NCBI RefSeq assembly: GCF_030272615.1
Contig: NC_081413.1
Location: forward strand, 562,844,510-562,908,509
Direction of reading: 5' to 3'
DNA: 64,000 nt
Source: Cryptomeria japonica
Taxonomy: Eukaryota > Streptophyta > Pinopsida > Cupressales > Cupressaceae
Position numbers and translations under genes: made by a program. Positions 22,840-36,030 of the stretch are shown one piece after another. How positions within the stretch are numbered: position 1 is the stretch's first letter; each line of letters starts with the position of its first letter. The notes under the pieces are model-generated. The model made no database searches and had not been told where the DNA came from. It saw only the letters and a program-made list of their open reading frames with translations.

Positions 22840-23520
22840 GAGTTGGCTATGGCATAAAAGGTTGTGTCATGTAAATTTTGATTGCATTGTAAAGATCAGT
22901 TCAACTAAGGCAGTTAGGGATATACCTAAGATTATGAATCCCTATAATCTAATATGTAAAGAATGTCAAATGGGAAAACAGGTCAGAACCTCTTTTAGGA
23001 GTATATAAGATAAATCTAATGATGTTTTTTATCTTATTCATACTAAATTGTGTGGCCCTGCTAGAGTTAAAAATTTTCAAGGTGATAGATATTTCATTCT
23101 AATCATTGATGATTATTCTAGAATGATCTGGGTTACTTTTCTAAAGGAGAAATCTAAGGCATTTTAAAAGTTTAAAATTTTCAAGGCTAAAGTAGAAACT
23201 GAGACAGGATTGAAGATTAAATGTTTGAGGTCAGATCATGGTGGAGAATTCACATCCGGTGAGCTTAATAACTTTTGTGAGAAGCATGGTATAAGAAGAC
23301 AATTTTTTGCAGCTTAATGGAGTTGTGGAAAGGAAGAACAGAACTATCTTGGATGTTGCTAGAACAATGATGATGGGAGCTAGTATACCTCATATCTACT
23401 AGAGAGAAGTAGTGAGCACATCGATTTATACATTCAATAGAGTACATATCAAAGGAGAAACCGGTAAGACACCTTATGAATTATGATTTGGCAATACACC
23501 TATAGTTAAGTATTTCAGAA
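22840..23520 (+). pseudogene. copia-2 integrase
   Basis: The HHCC zinc part is complete in sequence: WLWHKRLCHVNFDCI, then ICKECQMGKQVRTSFRSI, closed by a TAA. The core follows: KLCGPARVKNFQGDRYF, IDDYSRMIWVTFLKEKSK, CLRSDHGGEFTSGELNNFCE, then a frameshift and deletion near 23310 before the VERKN region. An internal stop (23165) and the frame break inactivate it. Confidence 0.88.
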
Positions 23521-23859
23521 TCTTTGGTAGTAAATGTTGTATCAAGAGAGATGATATCATTGGCAAATTTGATTCTAGATGTGATGAAGGCATATTTCTT
23601 GGTTACTCTAATGAAAGCAAGGCATATAGATGTTATAACAATATATTGCAGAGAATTATGGAGAGAACTAATGTCAAAGTGGATGAGTTGAATAGAAGTC
23701 AAATCAGAGTTTATGAGAAGGAACCGGCAGTGGAAATGATTATATCTGAACCAGTAACACCTTTACCGAAATAGAGTGTTGAACTAGTTACTCTAGTAGT
23801 ATCAGACAATTTTATAGTAAGTAAAGATCGGGGAGGAGGAACAGAGAGTCAAAGGACTC

Positions 23860-24700
23860 CTAGGTATGTGAGATTGAATCATTCAGAAGATCAGATCATT
23901 GGGGACAAGAGCAATGGAGTGATGACAAGAAGAAGACTAGCAACTAATGAGGTATATTTAATTCCACAAGTTGAACCAGTATCAGTAATTGAGGCATGTA
24001 AAGATGAATATTGGTTGAAATCTATGGAAGAAGAATTAGATCAGATTGAGAAAATAACACATGGAATTTGGTTCCCCGGCCTAAAAATAAGAATGTTATT
24101 GGAACTAAATGGGTTTTTAGGAATAAATTGAATGAGGATGGTCAAGTTATAAGAAATAAGGCTAGATTGGTTTGTAAAGGATATTCTCATAAGGAAGGAA
24201 TTTGATTATGGAGAGACTTTTGCACCGGTAGCTAGGATTGAAGCAGTAAGATTATTTATTGCCTATGCTGCTTATAAAAACTACAAGGTTTATCAGATGG
24301 ATGTTAAATGTGCATTTTTGAATGGGGATCTTGATGAGGAAGTTTATATTGAGCAACTTGATGGTTTTTCACTATCACATGATACAAATATGGTTTGTCG
24401 GTTAAGGAAAGCTTTATATGGATTGAAACATGCACCTAGAGCTTGGTATGCAAGGTTGGATAAATATCTTTTGAAGTTTGGTTTTACTAAGGGAAGTGCT
24501 GACAGTAATTTATAATATAAGATCATTGATTATGATATATTGATTATTGAAGTATTTGTTGATGAAATTATTTTTGGAGGTAAAGATATGTTATGCATGT
24601 AATTTTCTAAGAATATGGAGAAATAATTTCAGATGTCTATGATTGGTAAGATGTTTTTCGTAGGTTTGCAGCTTACTCAAACTGACAAAAGGTATTTTTA
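23860..24700 (+). pseudogene. copia-2 reverse transcriptase
   Basis: Pre-RT stretch ([34 protein letters not shown]) at 23868-24060, a frameshift near 24095, then [20 protein letters not shown] (24297), [20 protein letters not shown] and the catalytic box EVFVDEIIF at about 24548-24575. The second catalytic aspartate is glutamate here, whereas copia-1 keeps FVDD. There are stops at 24513, 24601 and 24625. Confidence 0.9.
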
Positions 24701-24726
24701 TCTATCAAACTAAGTATGCTAAGGAA

Positions 24727-25500
24727 TTGTTGAAGAAATTGGGTATAGGAGATTCTAAACCGGTAAGTACTCCTATGGTTACAAGTGAGAAATTGACAAG
24801 AAAATATGTTTCTACACCGGTAAATCCTACAAGATACAAATCTATGATTGGAGGTCTGCTTTATTTGACTCAGACTAGGCTTGACATTATGAATTTTGTT
24901 TGTATTTTTTCAAGATTTCAGAGTGATCCTAGAGAAAATCATGAGAGTGAGATGAAAAGGAATTTTAGATATTTGCAAAGTACATCAGAATATGGTTTGT
25001 GGTACCCTAAGGGTGATGACTTTACTTTATGTGCATATACAGATGTTGATTGGGCTGGAGATGTTGATGATCGGAAAAGTACTTCCGATGGAGCTTTCTT
25101 TCTTGGAAAGAAGTTGGTTTCATGGATCAGAAAGAAAGAGTCATGTACTTCTTTATCTACTATTGAAGCTGAGTATGTTGTTGCTGCTACTAACTATACA
25201 CAAGTTTTATGGATGAAGAAAATGTTGAAGGATATAAAGGTAGATTGTGATGCACCGGTAGTTATTCACTGTGATAACTCTGTTGCTATTGATATATCAA
25301 AGAATCTGGTAATTCATTCTAAGACAAAGCACATATCTATCAAGTATAACTTTTTGAAGGAAAAGGTGGAAACAAATGAAGTTAGAATGGTTTATGTGAA
25401 TGCTAAGAGAAGATTGCAGATATTGTCACTAAACCTTTGCCCAAGGAATCATTTGAGTACCTGAGAGACATATTGGGAGTTTCTTCCCCTCCAGTAGAGA
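24727..25500 (+). pseudogene. copia-2 RNase H and C-terminus
   Basis: The long open frame 24727-25464 includes STPMVTSEKL, YTDVDWAGDVDDRKSTSDG, LVSWIRKKESCTSLSTIEAE and HCDNSVAIDISKNLVIHSKT, i.e. the copia RNase H with D, E and D positions visible. A 1-bp slip near 25410 moves the true end (IADIVTKPLPKESFEYLRDI) into another frame, ending about 25492. It is the best preserved domain of this element. Confidence 0.9.
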
Positions 25501-25940
25501 CTTGATTGATGTTGTTTGGCATCATTTTGGTATGCATTATCAGAGATACTATTCATTCTGACACCGATGTGGGGATGCTACTATTGAGGGGGAGTAGTCA
25601 GCTTTGTGATCAGTGATTTATGTTTTTTCTTTGATATTTTTGTCAGATGTCTGGCATTGATGTCAAAGGGGGAGAGATATTGATGTGAAAAAGGAAAAAT
25701 AAAATAGGGAGAGATATTAATAAGAAAAAGATAAGGGGGGAGATATTGATAGAGGGAGAGATACATATATAATTCAAAGCTTTACAGAAATATCATTCAC
25801 AAAGGGATTTTGGTCTTTGTTTCAGAACCTCATTGCTACATTTGTATGTGGGAGATTGTTGGTTGTCTTCCATTGGGGGAGACGTGTTTGGCATTTCTTG
25901 GTACTTAGATGTTTTTCACATCTAGTGTTGCCATCAATGC

Positions 25941-25953
25941 CAAAGGGGGAGAT
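25941..25953 (+). other. copia-2 polypurine tract
   Basis: CAAAGGGGGAGAT directly before the 3' LTR. Similar purine tracts (CAAAGGGGGAGAG at 25666, AGGGGGGAGATATTGATA at 25733) occur upstream as imperfect repeats in the 3' untranslated part (25560-25760). Confidence 0.85.
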
Positions 25954-27070
25954 TGTTAGCCATTTGGAGGAATTGATTATGTGTTGCATTAATGTTTTGT
26001 CATTGACGCCAACACTATCTATTTGGATGCTTTATCGACACCCTTCTGGTCCCAGTAGGTTGAGTGGTATCTAGTTGATTCGGATATGGCATGATCTGGT
26101 AGGCTCTGTTATAGTTTGGTTATAGAATTGGCTTATTAATGATACTCGTGCTCATATTCCGTAAGTTAGTTTTGATTTGGTGATCGGATGTTATCCTATT
26201 TGCTTAGAAGTTTGGCTTCTGGTTCTGGCGAGGGTTTCACCAGTAGAGCTTTTGATGAAGATATTTGATGAATGGCAACAATGGTGTTGGTGCAGCTTCT
26301 GGTGGAGTTTCAGGATGTTGTTGGTGATCATGTTCAAGACTTGGTGGATGGAGATCATTGTTGTAGCGTGTGGACCTATAATGGGTCCCATTTGGTCTAG
26401 GTTATGGACTGGTTTAATGAAGCGTGTGGATTGGACCTCTCGATACCTTTACGAGATGTCTTATGTGTTGGATATTATTTTTTTGGTTTAAGGCTGACAT
26501 GTTTTGTAATTATGTAATTGGTTTATTTTCTGGTGGCTGACCTGATTGTTTGTGGTCGAGGGTTTGTATATATATATATGTAAGATCTCATTGTAGATCA
26601 GATAGGGAATGGAAATGGATATGTAATGTGCGAATAATGTAATATCATTTAGGTAGAGGATTAGGTCAATCATTGGAGATCGAATTGGGTTTATGTAAGA
26701 GGATTTCGTCCTCCGGTATTGAGCTTAATCGAAACTGTACTCAGTTATAGTAGATGCTATCTTTTGCAGTTCAACTCTTCTTCGGATTGTAGTCTGGATT
26801 TCTATGTAGTTAGTGAGACTCCTTTTGTGATGAGCAGTGTGCTATAGGTTGTTGGCCTTCCTACAAGTGTAGACCCCTAAATTGTAATTCACATACTTAC
26901 TGCAGAAGTATTAACTGGCTGTGGGTAGGCTTCCCACTATGGTTTTTCCCTTTACCAATTTTCCACGTATAAATCTTGGTGTCATGTGGATGGTATTTAT
27001 TATTTGATTATTATTTATGCTTAATTTGTTTAACTACTATTCCGGTATTTGGTTTAAGCATTTTGGTATT
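25954..27070 (+). repeat. copia-2 3' LTR, truncated at its right end
   Basis: Starts TGTTAGCCATTTGGAGGAAT and aligns with the 5' LTR up to GGTATTTGGTTTAAGCATT (about 27063). The last 120 bp or so, including the C tract and the CTAACA end, are missing. Many differences between the two LTRs point to an old insertion. Confidence 0.92.
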
Positions 27071-27074
27071 ACAC

Positions 27075-27485
27075 GAAATATATTGCTAGATTTGGAGGAG
27101 AATTTATCTAAATCGAGATTATGCACTACCACAAGAAGCTAGTCCAAAGAGAGGAAATAATTTTGTCAATTTTTGAATCATGTCATTCAATTATTGTAGA
27201 GAACCTATTTTTATAAATAGCATAGTAGATCAAACAACCATTTCATGCAATACTAAATGAAATTGAAAGACATATTTTAGTTTTCCTTGTCAAGAAACAT
27301 CACTCCTTTTTGCTCAGGTATGAAAAAAGAGATGTTTATATTTATTTGGATTACCTTTTTAAAAAGTTAAAGTGAAATTACGACATCGTTTTCTTCTATT
27401 ATTTTATTATAAATATGTTGTAGTAGTTTCAAAATTCATGTACTTTCTTATAATATTTAATAATTTAATTAAAGATTTTGGTATT
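27075..27485 (+). pseudogene. F-box exon 2 and 3' flank relic
   Basis: GATTTGGAGGAGAATTTATC followed by CACTACCACAAGAAG matches the exon 2 end DLEKEFSKSRLSTATRR, then AATTTTGTCAATTTTTG and an ATTATTGTAG stop region. The 3' flank (ATAGTAGATCAAACAACCAT, ATTTGGATTACC, AAATATGTTGTAGTAG) also matches copies A/B and the 19.2-kb relic. It abuts the broken end of copia-2. Confidence 0.8.
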
Positions 27486-27616
27486 AATTATCTTTGTTCC
27501 TTGTTTAACGATTTTTTATCTTTTTAAAAAATATTAATAGTTTTGAACTTTTTGGAAAGGATCACAAAATAAAACCTACTGCACAAGGAAAGCATCAAAC
27601 TATTGCAAATATGATT

Positions 27617-28920
27617 TGTGTTGTGAATGATGTTAAACTTGTTGTCACTGATGTCAACCAAGGTCCAGAAGTTGGTCTGGAAGTATGTTATTAGTTGTGT
27701 TATATCACAAGTCTACATTAACATATGGAGATTATTGTGATGACTATAAATATTATATCTGATAGATTCTAGAGTATTCAAATGTATTATATTGTCCACA
27801 ACAAATTTTGGCTAAGTGTGAGTGTTTTGATGAATAGTTTGTTAGATAGGGTTCAGTTTTTTTGTTTGCATTATGCCACATTGACTCATCTTTGATTGTG
27901 GTTGTAATATGATTTTGGTGGATGCAAAAGAATGTTTTATCCAAGGTTTCATGTCCTCATTTGATGCATAGATGATTTAGTGTCATCTCAATGTTGATTA
28001 TGTAGTGCCAATCTACTTGTTTGTAGGAATACTTTGCATCCTTAGCCTTCTGATGTTTTTCATGTTGTTCTTCTCTAATGTAGTATTACCAGTGTTAGGT
28101 GATGATATTTTACACATTCGTAAGTGTTGTGAAGGTTTGCATTGCAATTTTTATTATGTTTTACTGGGTTGCTTTATCAGTTCTACTCTTCAGAATTGAC
28201 TTGAGTGCTCATGGTCTATGTAGTAATGTGTCGAGTTTAAAGCGGTGATTTGGGATTGATTGAAAGGTGTGCCAGTATGGTGTGATGCTTCACACATCTT
28301 GTTTTCCTTCCATATTACTTTGGAGAATGTATTTGGGGTTGACTGCCTATACTCTAAATGTTGTATACAATTAGGTTGACCTAATTGATATAACTTATTT
28401 TTGCAGATGGTATATATAGGATGATATCCTTTAGAGGATGATATGATGGTATGAGTTGAATGAGGAATTTTGTATGGTGCGTCAAATAAGTGTGATGGTA
28501 CATGAGTGTAGATAAGTAGTGGTGAAGTAAATTTCAGATGTTTAGAACAATTTAGCAACAATTATTCTTTGTAATTAGGCCTATTGTATCTTTCCTTAAA
28601 GAAGTAATCTTTAGTATTTTTTAAGTCCATTGTATCTTTCCCTAAGGTTGTGTGTATGAGCTTGTAAGTCTAGATTAGGTGCAGTGGGCTTTCTTGGCAT
28701 AGAGCCTCAAACTTTGTAATTAGTTTTTCATATAGTGAGATAGTTATTTTTGTGGTTTTTCCCTCATTAGGTATAAAATCTTTGTTTCATTGTGTGATTG
28801 ATGTTTTGTTTCCTGTTGTTTACTTCTGACCAAATGATAAATGGAATGAATGGTTAAGGTTTAATATTTATTTATTAACACCCCTTCTTAGCATCTGCAA
28901 GTGCTTAATACAAACTACAA
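27617..28920 (+). mobile_element. Probable solo LTR, copia-1/2 related
   Basis: The left end TGTGTTGTGAATG, then CTTGTTGTCACTGATGTCAACC, parallels the copia-2 LTR start (TTGTCATTGATGTCAACAC). Near the right, TGTGGTTTTTCCCTCATTAGG, TATAAAATCTTTG and GTGTGATTGATG parallel the LTR end block, then AACACCCCTTC. No internal region follows. The exact right edge is uncertain. Confidence 0.6.
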
Positions 28921-29814
28921 AGGTATCTAAAATGCTGCAGTAAATCTAGTTCTCAAAAAGATGATGATTACTATTACTATTGATTATATACTATATGCAG
29001 GGCAAGAGAACAGTTAGGCAAACATGTAGGATCTCGGAGTTCAAGGATGCGATGCATAATCAACAGAGGTGCTTCATAAGGAAAACGCTAGTATCAGCAA
29101 GTAACATTGGTGATGTGTGTTGACACCGAGGGTCTCTTCTATCAGTTAAGACCCTCTAGCAAAACAATGAGGTCTTATTTCAGAGGCTTAAGGCTTAATA
29201 AACCCAAAACATAAAGCTAAATTTGAGACATTATCTCGAATATAGCGTAGGACTACAGTTCTACAGGCCATAAAAAATCATGGCTTAAAAAGTTCTTAAA
29301 AGGAAAGATTTGCTTATTGAAACTAACCCTCAATGTTATCTACCATTCTAATACACTTATTTAACAATACACTCATACTTTGATTATGATATATATAACT
29401 ATGATTTTACAACGCACAAATTTTCTAACAGTTTCAAATATATAAAACACAAAAGTACCTCTTGGTCATAGGCGAAGCCCTCCAGTCTGTGCTCCATCCG
29501 CGAGTCTCTGCTTCTACTCATAAACCAGGGAAATTGTTAACTTTACGCTTGTAAACTAGGGAGATCCTCGAAGTTTTATATAAATGCACCACTTAAACTT
29601 CTGTTTGAGATTTGTTGTTGCTTCAACAATAAGAAATATGGTCTAATGGCTACACTGAAGTTGGATGTGCACAAAAAAACGGATCTGCTAAATGGAACTT
29701 TACAAACTTCCAAGCAAATGTAAATGGTAGGAGTAAGGCCAAATTCTTTGCCAGTTTCCTCTCGCCCTGTGACAAAATGGAGCCAAGCAAATTCTCTTGT
29801 CAGCTAATAAGCTT
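28921..29814. other. Unassigned spacer
   Basis: No gene recognised. The stretch 29450-29590 is slightly richer in GC and could be part of the PPR relic's former locus, but no motif was found. Confidence 0.4.
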
Positions 29815-30200
29815 GAATACGTACTCTTTTGCCTGCATCCTCACTGCCAAAATGGGAGTTCTCGTATAGAGTATGCAATTGAGGAATTTCACCTGGTGTG
29901 GTAGTTGCGACTGCCTTAGTAGACATGCACACAAAATGTGGAAGCTTGGACAGGGCAAATACGCTGTTTGACCGAATTTCTCAAAGTAATGTCTTTCCAT
30001 AGACTGCAATTAGTTTGTCAGCATCCTTCCTACGTCTGATAAAATGGGGGCTTTGGAACAGGGCATGGGCATCCGTCCAGTCATAAAGGTGGTGAAATTT
30101 TGTCCAAATCTCAACTTCAAAAATGCTCTGCTGGATATGCATTCAAAATGTGGAGGTAGCATGAACCATTTTCCAAAATGCCTCAAGGTGGTGCTGTCTC
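29815..30200 (+). pseudogene. PPR protein relic
   Basis: Plus-strand pieces match pentatricopeptide repeat proteins of the plant PLS type: YSFACILTAKMGVLV at about 29820-29865, then after a frame change VVATALVDMHTKCGSLDRAN and TLFDRISQ (29901-29985), then FVSILPTSDKMGALEQGMGI (30014-30075) and NALLDMHSKCGG (30120-30160). A TAG, frameshifts and a deletion of most of a repeat destroy the frame. Intact members edit or process organelle RNA; this is two or three repeats of a dead copy. Confidence 0.85.
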
Positions 30201-32571
30201 CTCTAATGCCATGATTGCCAGATGGTGCGGAAAATCCATCGATTTGAAAAAGATACTTAGTATCTATGAACACATGTTTTAGTTTCGATTGTCTTACCTT
30301 TTGAAAAGATATGAATCAAGTAGAATCTAATACTTTGAACCTCCTTATAGCTGCATTTGATATATTACCAAGGCAATATTATGTTTGCTATGACATAACC
30401 GTATAATTATTCAACAGCATATTCATATCAATGGTGTTCTTTGGGCAAGTCTGTAGTTTAGCTACATACATACATCGGCATTAACTGAAAGATTACAAAC
30501 CTAGAGCAATGGTGAATAGAGTAATGATGAAGAGAAATAAACTTGTAGATGTTAGGGTCAAACACATTTTGAGTTACAAGTCAAAAAGCACATTAACCTC
30601 TTCAAATTAATTATCTTGTGTAAAACTAATCAATTCAAAGTTTCATTTATAATTATAACACATATCATACATAAAAATACATTGACACTAAATCAATTTA
30701 CTAGATGGATATACAAAATGTTCAAATAAGAAGGAAATATCTTTTTGAATAGGTTGAAATCATCTGAAATTAATGTTTGATTCCTTTTCTTAAAATATTC
30801 TTTCAAAATAACAAACAAGATAAGGTAGACAAACTACTTACCTCATTGCTATGAAGTTTGTTTCCTACCACCCATTTCTTTCAAGTCCAAGATCAAATCA
30901 TACTTAAAGTCACAATCGTCTATATAACATAGTGTGTTAGCCAAAACGACATGCACCGTTAGTCATCAAGTACATAAAGTATTTCCATCTACCATAGGTC
31001 AAAGCACCATACTTCATCTTGTAAGCACTTGTGCATTCTAGTTTAATACTTCATAACAACTAATTCACATTGCATTTTCTATTCCGACTTAAGTATAAAA
31101 TATTCTCAATGTAAGACTAATCCACATAAGTATCATAAGGATAATTAAAATTTAACCATAAAACAAATTTTCATATCATCAAACTGAGGTAAAGCATCTC
31201 AAGTAGCATAAGTATTAAATGTTTGTGACCATCTATAGGTGGGGTGTTACAACTATTATATTATATTCTATTATTCAATATAAATATTATCTTTTTTCAT
31301 AATAATCCCAACTAATTCTTTCATATGAAGTAATACATATTTCATCTACAAATGATAACACCACTTTAAATGTGAATCCCAATAGTTGAAAGGTATTAAA
31401 CTGCTTGAAATAGAATTTAAATTATCAGATAATTATACTTTGGAAATGAATTTAATACTCACTTGTTGAAGGGAAAAGGAGACAACTATTCAACAATAAG
31501 CTTCAAATTAACCACATTATTCTTAGTTACTAATTGCTTGAAAAAGAGATTAGACAAGAGTGTAAACACTTGCTAGTTAACCAAGTAAATAATCCTAATA
31601 AGAAATTCTAATCAATAAACTTCTAGTTGCTTTTGAACTAATACCTTTGCAAGATTATAAAGTGATAACTAATTACTCCTTCCACTTGAAGTAATGTTAA
31701 CTTTATCGTTGGATACGTTCTACAAATAATAACTTTATCAATTTCAAATACTTCGAAGGGAGCTAATGTTTGCTCCTTAAATTTCCCTCAATTAGAATTG
31801 TTATTTAATTTTCTAAGTGATCACGGAGTAGGTTTCTTGAAACTCATTTGTTAAAACAATTTTAGTTTTGAATAAACTCTCTTTGCATCCTAATTAATAC
31901 TATTACCATATGAATATTTAACTATGCAATTTACCTCTAAATTTAATGTTAATTAAATTTATCCTTACTAATTACTTGTATTATTAAGTGTAACTTTTCC
32001 CTTTTACTAGTCTTATGTTTCTTTTAGCTAGAAGGTAAATGATTTTAACTATTAAAAGAAGTGATTATTTGCAATGCCTTATATACTCATATCTTGGAAT
32101 CTAATAAAGAAACAAATCAAATAATCAACCTTTCGAATTGAGACAAACTTTGTCTAACATTAACTCATATTGTTGAAATACCTAAAAGGGTTACTATGAA
32201 TCTAAACACATTTACTTGTTAGGTAAATTCCTTTAACATTTGATACTTGTACTAATTGAAATATACAAAAGATAGTTTGAAGTCCAAAAATTAAAAATAA
32301 ATAAATAAAGAACTTAGATATTTGAAATGTATTAAATATCTTGGAAAAATCTACTTACTACTAGGTACAATTTGAGACTAACTAGAGACACTTGAAGAAA
32401 AAGAACCAATACTATAGAATAAGTGTATCATTGGTGAAATATCATTTTTCCCTAAAGGATTAATCACCTCTTAAAATTTTCTTTAATAAACAAACTTTAC
32501 TATACACTAAAGAGTAAATCCCTTCTTATAAGAGTAGGTTATAAATTAAATTTCAACTATATTGACATAAA

Positions 32572-32668
32572 TAAATTATCTAGGACTTCGTCTCTCTTTC
32601 ACCTAAATTAAATAGATTAATCTTTATGTCCAAGTTATCCAGGACTTCGTTTCTCTTTCACCTAAATG
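32572..32668. repeat. Short tandem duplication, about 59-bp period
   Basis: GGACTTCGTCTCTCTTTCAC at 32583 recurs as GGACTTCGTTTCTCTTTCAC at 32642, both followed by CTAAAT and preceded by TTATC. Confidence 0.85.
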
Positions 32669-35600
32669 GGTGGCAACCGATGAGAAAATTGTCTGGGGTA
32701 GGAAACCCTAGAAAGGGTTGTGTACCTTCTTTTTTTATGAATTTTAATTCAAATTACAAAGTCTCTGCATATTCACGTAGGCAAATCCATCTATGATGAG
32801 CCCCCAAGACTGTAGGTCGAGCCCTTAGGTCTGTCTCTTTTGAGTTGTCTGGTCTTGTCATTGTTCCTAGGTTATATGTTTACCCTTGTGAGTTCAATGG
32901 TGGACGTTTGATCCAGTTCAATTATTTGTATGATTTATCCTATTAAACATATATCTAACATTAGATCTATCAAATGTATGCATCTAGCAGTGTAGGCTTG
33001 TATGCAGGAACATGCGGTAGGACAAGACATGGGCTATACCAGGAAGAGAAATCTCAAGTATGAGGTGATAGGTTTGTTAGTTGAGTGTTGTTAAATCAAA
33101 ATTCATTATCTTATAGTGTGTATAGTCATAATATTTTAATAATGTTGTAATATGTGATTGCTTTAAAAAAAATTGTTGCTACTTTTTAGTGATTTTTGCT
33201 TGGGTAAAAGTGGGCATTACAATGTGCTCAATGATAGATGCTCTCAAAAGCTCACACACAAGAGGCTATGAAGAATGAATATTAGAAGCAAAATAATTGA
33301 AAATATGATGCAAAACCTATGAAAGGATTCATGAAAAGAAGAGAAATCTAACAATGCAAGATGTTAAAGTGATTAAATATGCAATTTAAAATTTTGAATC
33401 CTAAAGACTGAAAGTTGTAAGCTATGCATGCAAATAACAGATACCCAAAAGATGAGAGAGGGTGGTGTTTAAATAGGTGTCCTCAACGTAGATCCAGATT
33501 GTAGGACGAATGTGGGATAATAGATTATTGCATATGTTTGTCCCACATCCATTAGGTAGATGTAGTAGATGGAGATGGGATAGGATGAATAGGGGACGCA
33601 TTTGTGATATTCAAGAGTTTGGGAATAATATAGGATTTAATGGAATATATATTATTTAATGGATATAATGAATTAATAATATGATATGAATATCATAATT
33701 TAATGGAGAATAATGAATAATGAGAAATAAGTATTATATGATAATGGATAATAAAAATATTATATAATACGGATCCACCTTATGATGTAGAAAGAATTAA
33801 GATTAATTAAGAGAACAATTTGATCAAAAAATTATGTGTCTATAGTCTGTACTATAACAATAGAATTTATTTAATGGATTTTATAATATTCACATGTTAT
33901 TTGTGGATTTCCTCTTGAATGATGATGTGTATCTATTTTTGAAAGTTTGGAGAGGATAAATATGGCATACATCTAGCTTTAAGATCCAAACATAGATAGA
34001 AGGAAGAGTGGTAATATGACCACTAGTTTGATTTAATTTTTTTGTACGAAAAATTCTTTGATTTTATACATAGGATAAATTTGATCAAATGTCAATGAGG
34101 AAATTGGAATTGTCTTGTTGCAGTTATCTCTTCATTGGATATTGATTTCCCAGTATCTTATGTGATTTCCTCTTCTTTTTTGTGATTTATCTCCTTGTAT
34201 TTCCTTTAGAGTCTCTTCTTACCCTTATGTATCATTTATTGGTGTTCCAATGCTACATTTATTTATACTTATGTCCTATTGTAGTTATATTTTTTCCATT
34301 TCATGTTTCAACAGTTTATATAGGATCTTTGTGTAGCCTCTAGGGTTTCTTAATTGACCTTTCTATTAGGAATTAGCCAACTAGGTGCTGGACAACTCGC
34401 ATGATGTTTATACTATTCAATTTACTATTGTGTGTGGACACCTACTAAGGAGACTTAGAAGTACGTGCATCCCTAGGAGTTAACATTCTTAGGTTCACTT
34501 TTTGTGTATATGTAACATTGGGAAATATGTTTAATATGGAGTTTTGCATTAGGAAAATGTATTTAGTTTAATACTAGAGAAATATAAATAAAGTGAAAAC
34601 TTAGTACCCAAATTTAATGAAGGGTTAATGGTTTTCCAATCTCACAGTATTAGGTACATGGTTTTAAGTAATACCACTTGGTGGTTTTGTGTGAGCTTGT
34701 TTCTATAAAAGAAAACACAAAGGTAGTTGTCTAAAGTTGGCTAGTTGGGGTTTTAAGTCTTCCTTTAAGGAGTGTATATCTAAAGCATGACATGGGATGT
34801 GTGGATTCATTCTTGGACACATGGAGGATGCATTAGAGAGGATTGATGTTTTAAAGGTCTTCATGGAGGTTTTGAAGATGCATTATAATGTTTATTGTTG
34901 AATAATACACATCATGGATGCTTTTGCAGGTTGTATTTTTCCCTCTTGAGAGTTTTTCTAAGGTATATCTTGTGTTACATATTGATAGTATGTTGCCTAT
35001 TATCTTGCATGTGGATTCAGAATGGTTGTTTTTGTATATTTTTCTTTTGGGTTATGTGGAAATTGTCATTATATGACTAAAAAGTTCCTTTCACTTTTTT
35101 TTCACTTCCCCAGATAGGGTGAGGAGGGTGTCTATGTTGTGTTTATTAAAAAAGGAGAAACAAATAAAGAGCATTGGGCTCTAGCATCGCAAATTCAATC
35201 ATACATCTTCAACACCCAATATAACATTCAATAGCTTTACATGTAGCCATAGAACCTAGAACTACCCAACAACTAATTAATAACTAACAACTAACATATA
35301 ATAAACTAATATTAATATGTTTATTTATTATTTTATTACATTATTTTATGTCATGCACTGTAATTCCAAACACCCCCTTTAGTGTTGGCATAGTGACTTT
35401 TTCCTAGAGCTATAGTATCAACAATTGGCTTATCTCATATTACCCCTCAAATGAATTATTTGTTTGGATGTCGTTTTTTATTGATAATGCACCCAAATAC
35501 AATGTGCAATTACAAAAAATTTATAGCTCTAAAATTCATATATGTAAGATAAATTAAAATGACAATAACTATTAAAATACATTTCTCTTTCGCATCCAAG

Positions 35601-35929
35601 TATGAATTAATACTAATAAAATTATCATTTTTTTTGCTTTTGTGCTTCTATTAAAATACTTTCCAAACTATTAATTCTTTTAATTTTGTTAAGAAAAGAA
35701 AAATATTTTACATTTTTAGTGAGATTGTATTAAATTACTAGTTTGAGTCAGTGCAATATACTAGCAATAGGATAATGCATAATGAAAACATAGTTTATCC
35801 TTTGCATAATATGACTATCCATTAAAGAGAAGCATAATAAATCCATACCAATCTTAAAAAAAATAAACTCCCATAAGTTTGAAATATAAAACTTCTTCTC
35901 AACCATCTTAACCTCTTGCACTTATTTTA

Positions 35930-36030
35930 AGAAATATGAAAATGAACAAATATGAACTAAAAATATGAACCTTTGCATTTTAAGAAAAAATCATATGAAA
36001 ATGAACAAATATGAATTAAAAATATGAATA
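35930..36030. repeat. Short tandem duplication
   Basis: ATATGAAAATGAACAAATATGAACTAAAAATATGAA-type sequence occurs at about 35934 and again at about 35994 with one change. Confidence 0.8.

Larger units (their letters stand above)
20048..27070 (+). mobile_element. Ty1/copia retrotransposon (copia-2), both LTRs, degenerate
   Basis: Order: 5' LTR, tRNA-Met primer site, gag, protease, integrase, RT, RNase H, polypurine tract, 3' LTR. Total about 7.0 kb. The 3' LTR lacks the last 120 bp or so, so target-site duplication cannot be tested. Frameshifts, stops and lost catalytic residues (protease DSD, RT FVDE) make it non-autonomous. After its right end comes an F-box exon 2 relic, so insertion or later deletion took place inside the F-box cluster. 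Confidence 0.95.

Noticed and set aside
19236-27485. Single F-box gene split by copia-2
   Set aside because: Both flanking relics contain the same exon 2/3' flank parts, so they are separate copies.
29800-30273. Minus-strand frames of 69 and 87 residues
   Set aside because: Shadows of the plus-strand PPR relic, which has recognisable motifs.
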